Origin: Psococerastis gibbosa
Lineage: Eukaryota > Arthropoda > Insecta > Psocodea > Psocidae
Assembly: GCA_963971405.1 (NCBI GenBank)
Contig: OZ020485.1
Span: 9,052,001 to 9,116,000, forward strand
Length of the DNA: 64,000 nucleotides
Direction of reading: 5' to 3'
In this document: positions 26,901 through 38,600 of the stretch, one piece after another
Numbering within the stretch: the stretch's first letter is position 1
How the letters are laid out: each line of letters opens with the position of its first letter
Notes under the pieces: generated by a model
The model's input: the letters and a program-made list of their open reading frames with translations, nothing else
Database searches by the model: none
Told to the model about the DNA's origin: nothing
Made by a program: the position numbers and the translations under genes

Positions 26901-29124
26901 GTTTACGCTAGGCTGACATCTTGGATTTGTGATGACTATCGTGTTAATGGTTAATATTATGCTGTTGGTGTGACTTTTATAGGGTTTATTTTTTAAAATG
27001 TAACTGCAAAGGCTTTCGCGGCCAGAGTCATATGAAGAATCAGTAGAAAATGGGCTGATGGTCCATAGTCGATATGAAAGTCAACTTCCATAATCAACTT
27101 TCAAATCAACCACGGCCCATCAGCCCAATTTCTACTGGTTCTTTATTTTTTTAGTTAGTTGTTTTAAGTTATTTTTTTATAATGGGTGATCTTGATATCA
27201 TTTATTTTCTTCAAATTTTGGATTGGCGCCTTTAATTTGAATTCATGTCTACTGCTTAGAATATAATATTTGAATATCACAATACGCTCATTTTGTTGCA
27301 TTTTTTTTTGCTTCTTTTCCTCCTGTTCCCTGATTGGTCCAACTTCTAATACGGATTTGTGTTCAAATGTAAAATATTCGTGTAACAAAATACGCCTTAT
27401 GTACTTATTTTGAACTTTCAAAAAATATTTTTCGATATGTGACCACGTCCGTCTATACCCAGGACTAAGGCACTATATACCCTGGTATTGTCATCCGCCA
27501 TGTTGTATCCCATATTTCCTATATGGTAAGTATTGTAAGAAAAGTAAAAAATTGAAAAAAACTAATACACGTTTTAGTAATTTTTTATTATACACTTCCC
27601 TACTTGGTAGCACGTTTTTTAAATAAAAATAAATAAACGATAAATTTCAAAAAATAAATAGGTAAACACCCAATGCTTGGCTTATACACAAGACTTATAA
27701 TGGATACAAAATGGCGGATGACAATACCAGTCTAATATAGAGCCCTACCCAGGACTGGTCTAAAACAATAAATTTACTGTTGGGCCAGCTACTGAGACAA
27801 TGATTAATGAAAAATTTCCATAAACATATAGCCTACCCATAGATTTTAATAATAATATTATTATTATAATCATGAAATCGGACTAACTGTTGGTCCTTGG
27901 TCGCTCTTACCTGGCACGTTTAGTAATTTCATGGCTTGAAATGCCACGGAACACTTTTTTAAAAATAATTTTACGGCTCTTCTTGTTATATTCTTTTTTA
28001 ATCTTTCGGTTTCCCATGATGTCCACAACAGTAATATTAATAAAAATCGAACTAATAATATTCACTTCACAGTTCACGAGCGGAAAAATAAAATGTGTGT
28101 TTACTACTTTCATTCGTGGCAGCAACAACTAACAAGAGCGCTGCAAATGCGGTGGAATATCTCGCAACTACTGCATTACTTTTTGGACATTTTGGTTTGG
28201 CGCGTATTCCACCCACGTCAATAGTCAATAGTAAATGTGGTATTGGCGTGGTAGCTGACATTTTTAGACTGTCTTTAATGTCTGCTAAAACGTCAATACC
28301 ACATTTACTATCGACTATTGACGTAGGGGGAATAAGCGCCTTTCTTGAATCTTGACTCTTGTTCCAATTGTAAACAAAAATCACAAATTTTTAAATATCA
28401 TGGTTTTTATGGCAAAATCGTGAAAAATAGCTCACCAATAATGCAGATATAGACCATTAGCTAATGTTAATATGCAACAACATCTCTGTTCCTCATAAGG
28501 TAAGACTGCATTTTCCAGAACCCGCTCTAAATATTGCCCTATTTTGTAATCTTTCAATAAAATGTTGAGCCTTAAAATTAAAGTTCCATCCCATGCATGT
28601 TCAATATTGATGTTTCATGCTTCCAAGGACGAGTGGCCGTGCTGAGAATGCAGAAACAATTACTGATGTTTCTTGGCGCCAACAATTTAAAAAATGTTGA
28701 GTTGGTAATAACTCAATTTATTTATCATTTAACAGACCGTAACAATTAAAATAATTCTGGTGGGTCAAAATACCAGACCCAAAAAGCCCCCTGCAAAAAG
28801 GTCTGAACAGCAATTTCGATAGCATGTCCTCTTTAAGTTAGCACCTTGCGCAATTAATAAATAAAAAGCGATTAATATTAATAATGAATAAATTTATTAG
28901 GGATGAGAATTAGTTTAAATACCAAAAAATTCAGGTTTTATTTAAAGGTATACATCGATTTACTTACCATCACTATCTGAGGAAGAAATAATTTCTACTT
29001 CCTCTGGGCGAATCCTTTGACTTTTATGCTTCTTATGATGTCTGTGACGTTCTCTATCGCGTTCAGGAGAATGACTGCGTTTTCTGCGTTTGTCACTTTT
29101 GTGGCGTTTACTTGTAGAACCCAT
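11915..29124 (-). CDS. SART1: SART1 / Snu66, U4/U6.U5 tri-snRNP-associated protein 1 (13 exons, complete)
   Basis: Splicing factor that binds the U4/U6.U5 tri-snRNP in the nucleus and is needed for spliceosome activation. Exons (minus): 29124-28968, 20404-20286, 20030-19825, 19636-19489, 18000-17765, 16957-16824, 16362-16208, 15869-15674, 14991-14856, 14040-13832, 13346-13148, 12886-12664, 12049-11915. All phases join, giving 2,253 nt (750 aa; human about 800). Order: Arg/Lys-rich N-terminus (exon 1), Pro-rich exon 2, a HIND-type Hub1-binding element [19 protein letters not shown] at the start of exon 3, [16 protein letters not shown] and [14 protein letters not shown] (exon 5), [16 protein letters not shown] (exon 6), [20 protein letters not shown] (exon 10), [11 protein letters not shown] (exon 11), [19 protein letters not shown] (exon 12), [11 protein letters not shown] (exon 13). 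The exon 7 donor is an unusual GTTCGT. Intron 1 (8.6 kb) is full of transposons. Confidence 0.97.
12145..12296. repeat. GCGGGCCTACTATG-terminus MITE, copy 1
   Basis: One end is GCGGGCCTACTATG; internally it carries inverted TTAAAAATGTAAAC / GTTTACATTTTTAA blocks. The same elements recur at 14293-14448, 50708-50916 and 55818-56064, with a half copy near 30340-30386. It lies in SART1 intron 12. Confidence 0.7.
12968..13140. repeat. TTAA-MITE, truncated copy (left arm only)
   Basis: Begins GAGAGTGTAGCCCCCGTAGG after a TTGA that replaces the usual TTAA, and matches the left arm of the complete copies at 20767-21137 and 51462-51794. The right arm is missing. SART1 intron 11. Confidence 0.65.
14293..14448. 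repeat. GCGGGCCTACTATG MITE, complete copy, 156 bp
   Basis: The ends are inverted (GCGGGCCTACTATG at the left; CATAGTAAGCCCGC at the right) and the interior repeats TTAAAAATGTA in inverted orientation. SART1 intron 9. Confidence 0.75.
15905..15990. repeat. AAAGGCTTTCACGGCC repeat fragment
   Basis: A segment containing AAAGGCTTTCACGGCCGG and CAGTAGAATCCGG recurs in diverged form near 27005-27060 and 46435-46475. The CGGCCGTGAAAGCCTTTG string, read on the other strand, is a style I associate with the termini of Penelope-like or similar retroelements; I cannot assign it firmly. SART1 intron 7. Confidence 0.4.
16647..16775. repeat. 129-bp MITE with 21-bp TIRs
   Basis: Left end GAGGAATAGTGGAGGCACGC and right end GCGTGCCTCCACTATTCCTC are perfect inverted repeats around a GC-mixed centre containing GACGTCA. 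SART1 intron 6. Confidence 0.8.
18105..18480 (+). mobile_element. LINE 3' fragment (RT C-terminus)
   Basis: The frame contains [20 protein letters not shown] and [10 protein letters not shown], the WWGHVLRRD motif typical of the last part of RTE/Jockey-like reverse transcriptases. No upstream RT domain is present. It lies antisense in SART1 intron 4. Confidence 0.6.
19218..19375 (-). mobile_element. Fragmented SINE, family 1
   Basis: AAGCCAACCTAGCGGAGTTA at 19229-19248 and CCCTTTCTTACACTCAACCAGGAAGG near 19338 correspond to the 3' part of the SINE seen at 30751-30967 and 63608-63790. AT-rich sequence splits the two blocks. SART1 intron 4. Confidence 0.5.
20767..21137. repeat. TTAA-flanked palindromic MITE, copy A, 371 bp
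   Basis: Almost the whole element folds on itself. Left arm: GTGTGTACAGC, GGCTCATCAAAGTTGTAGAAG, ACTTCATGCATCA; the right arm is the inverted equivalent ending CTGTACACTC. TTAA occurs directly outside both ends (20763-20766 and 21138-21141). A TTAA duplication is the signature of piggyBac-type transposition. SART1 intron 1. Confidence 0.85.
21272..21421. repeat. 150-bp MITE with TATAGCCTAAAAGTAAAACCT termini
   Basis: Ends are TATAGCCTAAAAGTAAAACC and its inverse. A second copy lies in inverted orientation at 21761-21906, and the inversion continues outward, so 21272-21500 and about 21690-21906 form the arms of a larger foldback. Confidence 0.75.
21761..21906. repeat. Inverted second copy of the 150-bp MITE
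   Basis: Reverse complement of 21272-21421 with few differences. The pair is flanked outside by direct copies of a block of about 85 bp (21167-21250 and 21910-21998) containing GCTGGACTGCCTCCTTGTTA. Confidence 0.75.
22535..24880 (-). mobile_element. Decayed Mutator-like transposon with YqaJ nuclease domain
   Basis: Pieces of one protein appear in order on the minus strand. The first is an N-terminal region (24880-24305) with [20 protein letters not shown] and a CNMCG zinc-type pair. The second is transposase-like fragments (about 24300-23900). The third is [19 protein letters not shown] with [16 protein letters not shown] (23393-23080), the YqaJ exonuclease signature. The last is a C-terminal block [21 protein letters not shown] (about 22780-22700). 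Many frameshifts and stops separate them. It sits in SART1 intron 1 in the same orientation. The Mutator_dom plus YqaJ pairing is my recollection of arthropod elements. Confidence 0.65.
25430..25660 (+). repeat. TCTG-microsatellite-bearing repeat
   Basis: A (TCTG)n tract at 25519-25551 is followed by GGCCGACTTTGATGAAATTC. This arrangement is common in dispersed arthropod repeats. No coding capacity is evident. SART1 intron 1. Confidence 0.45.
26040..26240. repeat. Homopolymer-C/G transposon-end remnants
   Basis: A run of about 13 C next to TTGGCTACGGCC and, 100 bp on, a run of about 15 G next to CACGG. Both match the ends of the GGCCGTAGCC elements at 54623-55640 and 59563-59728. SART1 intron 1. 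Confidence 0.55.
27467..27746. mobile_element. 280-bp MULE-like MITE with 10-bp TSD
   Basis: The inverted ends share GGTATTGTCATCCGCCAT and TTGTATCC over about 45 bp. The decamer ACCCAGGACT is duplicated exactly on both sides (27457-27466 and 27747-27756). A 9-11 bp duplication points to Mutator-type transposition. No coding capacity. SART1 intron 1. Confidence 0.75.
27911..28017 (-). CDS. Possible first coding exon of an unrecognised basic protein
   Basis: From an ATG at 28017 in good context (GACATCATGG), 35 codons run to a GTAAGA donor (GCCAG|GTAAGA). The peptide is very basic ([18 protein letters not shown] at the start, ending SHEITKRA). I do not recognise the family and find no convincing second exon. 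It lies inside SART1 intron 1 on the same strand. It could be a nested gene, a transposon-gene exon or chance. Confidence 0.25.
28199..28340. repeat. 142-bp hairpin MITE
   Basis: Arms of about 65 bp beginning GGCGCGTATTCC and ending GGAATAAGCGCC, with CGTCAATA and ATGTCTGCTA motifs shared with the 11559-11815 palindrome, so both belong to one family. SART1 intron 1. Confidence 0.8.
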
Positions 29125-29674
29125 AATAAGTAATATAAAACAATATTTTTACTACAAAGAAAAAAGTACACCGAAACGTATTATGAACGACAAACACAAT
29201 TAGCGGCCATTACTAAAAAAAAATAAAAACACCAAATAAAATTATATTGAAAGTTTTCTTGCGTTATATTAAAATAAATGAAGTATAGATTATGTTGCAA
29301 AAACGTAATGCAACAAGACTTTGCAGTATGTGAATTTTGTTGGCTGCTCTGGAAAAAACAAAGGAAAATTATTTATTTACCTATGTAAGGTTGGCTAAAT
29401 TGGAAATGTTAAAAATGAGTTATTTTTGTTTCAAAAAATCCTTATTAAGTTTTTTAGATGGGCTCAATAAGTTAATTGTCTAAAGAAAATATATATTACA
29501 ACACTACAAAGTAAGCATTACTTTTTATATAATGATTTTCATTTAAGATACTTGTTGCTTACTTAATATTTCATTAGTAGGGTTCAAGGTCAAGACTGAA
29601 TTGATGTTCAAACACTGCAGAGGCAAATGGGGATTGCAAGCGGGATAACCAAATGTTTTAATTTTTATTTTTAG
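29125..29674. promoter_or_regulatory. Divergent SART1/HBP1 promoter interval
   Basis: SART1 starts at 29124 going left and the first HBP1 exon found begins at 29675 going right, after an acceptor (TTTTTAG). About 550 AT-rich bases separate them, so the HBP1 transcription start (with a non-coding first exon) may lie here. No TATA box or clear motif was seen. Inference from gene layout. Confidence 0.4.
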
Positions 29675-29684
29675 TTGTTTTCCT

Positions 29685-32600
29685 ATGGATAATTGTGAAG
29701 AAAGTACCTTTTATATGGAAAATCACCAGGCGGAGGATTTAAGCGCCAAAATGGCTCGCAAGTCAAAGCCCATACCTCCTCCCCTAAACCTTAGTGCAAT
29801 GGGCGAGTCTGATACCTCGAATAGCCCACACAAAGAGTTTTCTATGTTCGCAACTAGCCCAAGGAGCCCACTAGTTCAAAAAAATTTGCCCTTTCGAAAA
29901 AGGTAAGTGGGTTTGTTAACTGACAGTAAACCGAATGAATGAAATTTTAAAATGAACTTTCTATTTTTGTTCCCTAGTCAATTATAAATCTCCCCGTTTG
30001 TGTCTATTTTGATAATCAACATTGGCATACTCAATACAATAAGCAATATGGGACCGTCATGTTTGTAATTGAAGTGCACGTGTGGCAATCATATGCATCA
30101 CATACGTAAACCATTCACTGTGACTGATGATAGGTACTCCCACATGCTCGTTTCCGGAATGATTACGATATGGTCCACTACTTGGTGTTTACTAACGATT
30201 GAACATCATCCGCATTTTTTAAACATGTAATAAGGGCCATTAAGAAGTGAAATGTTAACACTTCTGTTTGAAGTAATTATTTTTATTTGTTTACGATTTC
30301 ACATTGCGCAAAGTATTAGTCTTAACAGCGATGACTTTTAACTCCAGGAATAAGTTAATACTAAACGGCTTAGTAGGCCCGCTGGTTGATTTCAAAAATA
30401 CATTATAGTTGTATAAGTATTGAAGATTATCACTTCACTAATGTCTAAGTGCGGCCGTGTAATCTTCCCAGACCTCATCAGATTATTCGCATAGAAAATG
30501 TTCAAAATAATAGTACTCATGTTAGATATCTAGGCGATGCATGCCCATTAATGTATCAGTCCAGCACCAGAATTAATGTTTCCTTGCCCGCTTCAACTTC
30601 TGGATTTTTACGGTGAGGACAATAAGGTAATAAATATAAACATATACATACAGTGGCGGAGAAGCACTTAAGGACATCAAATTTTTTTCTTGTAATTTTC
30701 ATATTAGCCCTATCTAGGGAGATCTGAATGACATGGCAGTTGGATGTCGGGACATGTAGCGTAGTGGTACGGACTCTGACTTTCACCCGAAAGGTTGTTG
30801 GTTCGAGTCCTACACTTCCTACATTTTCCGGCCATGCTTCAGAGGGCATGTAAAGCAGGCGGTCCCGGGCCTTCCTAGTTGAGTGTTAGAGAGGGCTTTA
30901 TAGCCCTAACTCCGCTAGGTTGGCTTAGTAATAGAAGCAATGAAGGGTCCTTATTATTATTATTTATGTAGTTGGTTGCCCTCTAAGAGCTGTATAGCTC
31001 GATACTATTTTGGTTCACTTCTTTGAAGATTTGATTTTTTTTTTCGAAAATGCAATGGGAGAAAAACATAAGGACGCGAGCATTTCTGTTGATATTTTGA
31101 ACAAAAAATATTGATTTTTAGTTCTTTATTTTTAATTGGAATAAGTAGGAGTCTGTTGTTGCCGAAAGAAGAAAAATGTTCAATGGGAAAATTGCAAACC
31201 TGAGGAGAAGAAGGTGATTTATAAACTTCGGGAACGAGGGCATTCTATAAGAAAAATAGCGGACATGATTGGAAGGTCATGAACAATGGTCGAACAGGCT
31301 CTCAGAGCTCCCCGTCCTGTGAAAAAGGGGACGTCCTCGAAAAACAACGCAGCATTTCGACAATTTGCTGGTTCGTAAGAGCAAAATGTCACCATTATGT
31401 ACTGCCGCCGACCGCCGATAGGAAATGAATTCACCCATTTGTACTCGAATGTTTCGATAGAGTCTTAAGAGATGCCCAACTTCATGGTCGGTCACCTAGA
31501 AAAGTTCTGCTTTTGTCAAAAAAGAATATTACGGACCGTCTAAAGTATGCTTCAGAAAACGTAAATCGTGCAAATCGGAAAAACGTTCTGTTCGGCGATG
31601 AAACAAAGATCAACTTATTCGGTTCCGATGGGATACAGTGTGTGACAAGACCCTCCAATGCTGAATTTAATCCTAAATATACAAAGAAGACCGTATAGTT
31701 TGGTGCCGGTAACATTTTGGTGTCGGACTGTTTCTCTTACAACGGCGTAGGCCCGATACTCCGTATAAATGAATTATGACGAAAGAGATATATACCGGGA
31801 GATTTTGCAAAATGCAATGCTACCTTTTGCGGATGATAACATGCCAATTTCATGGGTGTTCCAATAGGAGAATGACCTGAAGCATTCATCTAAGATTATA
31901 AAGCAGTGATTCGCGGGGAACAATGTTTCGGTCATGCCGTGACCTGCTCAGTCGCCCGACCTGAACCCCACTGAAAATCTTAGGAGCCACTTAAATAATC
32001 AACTACCAAAGGCACTGTATGAAAACAAGGACCTTCTATGGAGGAGGTGAGAAAGACATGGCTCTCGATACCTATTTCAAGTTAATGGACACTATGCAAA
32101 CTTGGTGCAAGACAGCCCTGCAAAACAGCGGCCATAGCACTAAATAATGATGTTTTAGTTTAATTACTATGTTATTTCTACAATAAAACTCTATCGAGTA
32201 GAAAATGAACCTTAAATGTGCGCGTCCTTCTGTTTTTCTCCCCTTGCATTTTCGAAAAAACATCAAATCTTCAAAGAGGTGAATTGATCAAGAACCTAAA
32301 TAGTATCGAGGTATACAGCTCTTTGAGGGCAACCAACTATCCAACTACCATGCGGGTCCATGCCATTCAGATCTCACTAGATAGGGCTAATATGAAAATT
32401 ACAAGAAAACATTTGGTGTCCTTAAGTTTTCTCCGCCACTGTATATGATGTTTCACACCACCCGTCCATATATATTTCGCTTATTATGCGAAATTTGGGG
32501 TAAACAATTGGATAGACAAGTTGGGGAACTATCGTTTGGTTGCATAATTTTTTTCTTTGGGAGGTGGGAAATGGAGGTTTTTGGGGAATTTTCTAATGTA

Positions 32601-35600
32601 AACCGTAAAGTAAGGGGCATTTTTACGAACCTTTAATTTGGTATATTTTTTATGACCTTAACCTGAAGGTCAATCTCTTCCATAAGGTTATAAATTTCAT
32701 TGGTTATTCTATAAAATTAAAATTTAACTTGTGCTAAACCATAAATTAGCTGTTAGGATGTGACATGTTGCACATCAAATGAAAGCCCATGAAATAATTT
32801 GTCCTGTGACACAATAATTATGAGTCTTGGGTTTGGGAGAAAGTCGTGACCTTTGAGCAAATCAATCCCGAACCTGAAGGCGTGAACTCAAAATTGACAA
32901 AATTAAAAAAAAAACATGTGATCCAAGTTAAATTTACAAGTGTAGACGAATAATACAGACTACTAGACATACTGCCAATAGAAAAACTTTATAATTATTT
33001 TATAATTCAGAATAACCATTTTAATTGTTTAAGCGAATTTGATGGAAACCGACAGAATAAGAGGCAACTGAGACATGAATGCATATTGTTGTAATGCTTC
33101 ACAGGTACAGATGCCAGAGATATTTAACAAATTGCCATTTAAATTAAAGCAATTGAATAAAATATGGAAAATTAAAATAAATACTTAATTTCAAATAGTC
33201 TATTAATTTACGTACTCGTAGTACATAGGGATCCCAGCCATGAGCGCGATGGCGGGAGCAGGTACACTTAATGGTTAATAATAGGAAATTAATAAATAAA
33301 AGTATCTTTTGCAGTGCCACCTGGGCCAAGATTGCTCGGTAAGCGAATGCTTGAATGTGAAATATTACTGTTTCGAAAAACTAATTGTCCGTAGTTACCG
33401 ACAAGGAAAAAAGTGAAGTAAAAAGCTTTTACCTAATATTATATGTTTAGTAATACTTGACAAAGTTATTTTTTTAATATCCTTTATGCCTTTATTCCTG
33501 GAATCGGGCAGACTAAGATCGCTGGCATTGGAAGTCTTTTAAATGGCAGTTCATTGGATAGTTCGACGTCAAGCTCTGTGATGTTTAAACATTTTGTGTT
33601 ATTTTACAGGGCGCACAGTTATTCCAGCACTCAAACTAGTTCAGAATGTGACAGTCCCGACTCACCTGTTGTTCCGGCCAGTCCTGTGGCTAGCGCTCCT
33701 TCTCTCTTTCCTTTTGTCAAGTCACCGCTCTCTTCTCCTAATCATTTTGGGAGGAGGTTTCTACAAGATCCGGGCGTCATAAAGTCACTGCTGCCGTCGC
33801 CGAACACCTCTGCATCGTTTTTCAACAACGAGTGTGACCCAATTAAAAGCCCATGCCTCGGTTACTACCGACCAACACCCGATCTTCTGCCACTGTCCAT
33901 GTTGGAGAAGAATTCCCTGAAGAGTCCTCTACAAACGCCCACCAGGTTTGTTACCGTGTAATTAAGCAGGCTTTCTAATTAATTTAGACATTTAAATCCC
34001 TTTGATATTTTTGTTGTGGTTTTTATCTGTAAATATGACCCAAGGTTTACTTGCTTATGCTCAAAACAAAACAAAAACAAAAAATCAGTTGCTATAGGTT
34101 CTTTGCTGGGTTTTAATAATTAATGTGGTCCCTGATAATATCATTCTGCCCGACTTCTCTTTCTTGGAGTTTAGTCCCTCAAACAGGATTGTTATGACCA
34201 TTAATTGCTGAAGGCTTTACCTCTTATTCTTCTTCTTCCGGCTCTACAGCCCTTGGTGGGCTTTGGCCTGCTCGACAACACTCCTCCATTCTTCTCGGTT
34301 TTGCACAACGCTCCACCATCTGGAGACTCCCAACTCGCGAAGGTCATTCTCTAACTCGTCCTTCCAGCGGTTTCTTGGCCGTCCTGGCAGTCGTCTTCCC
34401 GTCATGCTTGCTTTGTACATTTTTCGTGGCATGCGTTCTTCAGACATTCTTACAATGTGTCCCAGCCACCTTAATCGTTGTGCTTTAATGAACCTTACTA
34501 TGTCTTCTCCGTTGAGAGCGGCGTCGATTTCAGCGTTGTTTCTTATACGCCATTCTCCGTACTCGTAAAGGGGTCCATATATCCTTCTTATTATCTTTCT
34601 TTCGAGTACACGTAGTTTGTTGGCATCGTTTACAGTGAGATTCCAGGTTTCCGATCCGTATGTTGCAACTGGTCTTATAAGGGTTTTGTATATTCGTAGT
34701 TTTGTGGCTCTAGAGATAAGTCTTGACTTGAGCAATTTTAGGTTGGCAAAATATGCTCTATCGGCTGCTGTTATTCTTCTGTCTATCTCTGCGCTAGTTT
34801 TGTTTTGATTGTTTACTTCTGCACCAAGGTAGATGAAGCTCTTTACATTCTCGAAAGCCATTCCTTGTACAGTCAGGTTGTCACTTCTCCGTCTCCTTTC
34901 TAACGCTGACATTACTAGATACTTAGTTTTTGAGACATTTATTTCTAGTCCAGCTCTACTCGCCTCTACACATAGTCTAGCAAGTATCTCTCCTAGTTGC
35001 TTCCTATTTTTAGTGATTATGACTATGTCATCCGCATATGCGCAGATCATTTGTGACTTGTATACAATTGTCCCACTCTCTACTATATTCTGTAACGCTG
35101 CTTGCAGTGCCAGGTTGAACAGTGTAGCTGAGAGGGCGTCTCCTTGTCGTACCCCTCTGCCGAGTGGGAATTCTTCTCCACATCGTCCGTCTATTATTAC
35201 ACTGGCTCTGGCGTTTTCCATAGTCATTTTTACTAGATTAACTAGTTTTTTTGGTATTCCTTGTCGGATCATTGTGTTATATAGGCTGTCTTTCCAAATA
35301 GAATCGAAAGCCTGTCTAAAATCCACAAAGAGCATGTGTAGGTCCGTATTATGCTCGTAGCATTTTTCCATAGTTTGCCGTACAACGAAGATTTGGTCAA
35401 CAGTTCCCCTGGCTGGTCTAAAACCACATTGGTACTCGCCTATTATTTCTTCTGCATACGGTGAGATTTTTCTTAATACAGGGCTGGAACTAGGTCAGTT
35501 TTTCCCACGAAAGTCAGATTTTTCGTTTTAAGTCAGCAAAAGTCAGGAAAATACGAATTTGGTCAGGAAAGTCAGGAAAATATGCATTTCGGGTAGAAAA

Positions 35601-38600
35601 GTGAGATTTCATTCAGTATAATGATAATATAATAGGGGTATTCGCGCTGGTCTGCTTGCTTGCTAATCGAAACTTTTTCTTGTCTATTGACACTTTTTTT
35701 TGTCAATGCGACCTTTTGATTGGTCAATCGACAAAAAAAAGTTTCGATTAGCAAGCAAGCAGACCAGCGCGAATACCCCTAATATATATTATAGCCTATT
35801 TAAAATTGTGTAACTATATATAACTTGTGGTGTTCTGCAACTATGACAAAAGTAAAACAGCTCTTCAGCACTGACTGCGGTGACAACCGGTTCTATCATC
35901 AAACAGGCTAGTAAGGCGTGCATCCGCTAGAAGGTGCTGCCAGCATTAGGTTGCTTTGAAGTGGCAGCAGTTCAGTGGCGCACTTTTCACTTTGTTTACT
36001 TTTCTGCCGCTTATTAGATATTTACATTTTACAGCTCTTGTTCTTCGTAGTTGCGTTGATGCGTTTTCATTGTTGTCTATTTTTAAACGCGTTTCTGAGT
36101 TTCCTTTAATAACTTATTGTAATCAACTGAGCGACGCGTTTTCTTATAAAATATTATATGGCTTACATGCTGAAGTAGCCGTTATATACTTAAATATAAC
36201 TTATTAAGTTATTATTCACACTCAAACTCATAAGTGATAAGCCAAAGCCGACAAGGTAAGTCTAAGTAAAAGTATCAGTGTATCACTAAAGTGTGGCTAC
36301 TGGCTCGAGGAGCGAGGACTCATCGGACATACATACTATAAATATAAAATACTGTACCTATTTTGGTCATATTTCAGTGCTTGTAGAGTTTTAGTTTAAG
36401 AAAAAAGAAATGTCAAATGTCTATTATTGAAATAATTTAAGTCTAAGGAAGTAAGGAAATTGCAATATAGCCTTGTATAGGCTTTGTACTGTAAAACGTG
36501 CCTTTGAATTTGACTAACTTACAGTATGTACGTAGATTGTAGGTCTGTACGTCTGTATCTTAGGTGGATTATTACCTTAAATCATATAGCCTAAATAAAG
36601 TATTATTTCATTTCAATCGGTGAATTATATAGGTAAAGAAAAAGACACGTGTATTGTACTAGCTACGTGTTCTTTACTGCATTATTAAGTTGGGAAAGCT
36701 AATAACCAATTTGATTTAACGAAGGTGTTCTGAGCTAATTTAGGTATATTTTCATTTTCCAGTCTCCGCCAATTTACCATAGTACAATGATGTCTATTTT
36801 AATTACTTTTACTTAATTAATTTTTAAATCTACTCAATAATTTTAATGATTTGTATAATTTTCAGGTAGAACCGAAGATGGGAAAATGTAAAGTTAGAGA
36901 CTATTGGTTGACAAGAATAGATGCAAATGGCATGGCAATTAATAAGTGGGGGAAAAAGCAAGACGATGAGCATATTTTATGCTTATTTTGCAAGAAGTCC
37001 TTCAGCATTACATCTGGCTTTCAAACTGTTGAGAGACATGCTGATTCTTCGAAACACAAGGAAGCTGTCGCTCCCTATTTGTGTCCGGGGCAACTTCGGC
37101 TGTCCAGTTCCAGTGTATCTAGTGAAGCTCCTGTGGTTCCTCCCTCAATAAATGCAATTCAAGTTACCAGCCCCAGGGATGCCACTACATGGGCGGAACT
37201 GCAATGGGTGATGAAGTGTGTAGTCCAGAATTGGTCTGCATCGTCGTGTGAAAACCTTGGTGCACTTTTTGCATCAATGTTTGGTGGGAGTGCTGTTGGG
37301 GATTTTTCCATTAGTAGAACAAAATTTCGCTATTTACTAACTGAAGCTCTAGGGCAATTTTTTAAGAATGAACTCGTCAAAGACTTAACCAATGCGTACT
37401 ACACACTGTCGTTTGACGAAACAACGAACAGTGCTGGGGCAAAAGAACTGCAACTTATGGTAACATACTATTCAGGAAAACAAGAAGCAGTAGTAAGCCA
37501 TCATCTGAGAACTTTTTTTATTGCTTCAGCGACAAGTGAAATCTTAGCTGATAAAATCCTGGAAGGCATTAATGAAGCGAATTTGCCTTTATCGAAATTG
37601 TTGATGCTCGGCATGGATGGACCTAATGTCAACAAGAAAACACACCGCCTTTTATCTGAACAAATTTTAAAAATAAGAGGAAAGCCATTGATTAATATTG
37701 GATCCTGCAACATTCACGTAATACATAATGCGTATGAAAAAGGTTTATTGGAAATTGGCGAGGACGCTTCAGAATTGATCCGAAAAGTTTACTATTTCTT
37801 GAATGGCTGGCCCTTAAGGTTGAGCGACTTCAGAGAGATTCAAAATCAAATGGGTATAAAGCAGCACAGTTTTATAAAGCATGTAAGCTCGCGTTGGCTC
37901 ACTTTAGAAACGGCAGCAAGCAGAATGCTGGAACAGTGGGAGGCTGTACTTCAGTATTTTTTAACTTTTATTCCTAAAAAGAGGAATAAACTGCTGCCCA
38001 GCAAAACATACCTTGAAATAGTGAAACTACTTAAAATAAGTGACATGCGGGCTCAATTATTACTGATTTGTGAAAGCGCCAAATTATTTACGCGCTTCAC
38101 CGGCAGCTTTCAGAGCTCCAGCCCCATGATACATGTTCTGTATCACGAACTTGTTCGATTGGCAAAAGTGTTGATTAATAAAGTGTGTAAGCCGGACGCA
38201 ATTAAAGCCTTAGGTGTTTGTGAAAAAGTTTTATTGCCCGACAACCTTATCTCACCCGTCAAATTAATTCTAGGCGATGAAATTGTCTGTGAGATTAGCA
38301 AACTGAACGAAATGGACAGTTTACGATTTTTAACAAAAGCTCAAAAGCACTATGTAAGTGCTTGTAATCATATTCTAAAAAAAAGTTCAATCAACAACAC
38401 TTTTGTAAAAGCCTGTCGTGCCTTGAATCCTAAGGAGCGAAGGACACCTGCGTCTGCGAAGTGGGTGAGATCTATAGCAAGTGCACTGCCTTTTGAGGTT
38501 GACCTCAATATATTACACGCTGAGTGGCAGCTTTTACAAGATGAGGCTGATCATGTGCCCATCCAGAAAGATGGAAAATATATTCCTGTAGATCAATATT

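Noticed and set aside
30556-30849. 97-codon minus frame with VGLEPTTFRV
   Set aside because: This common spurious protein is the antisense of a tRNA-derived SINE head.
34833-35360. 175-codon + strand frame
   Set aside because: Antisense of the LINE reverse transcriptase palm; no independent homology.
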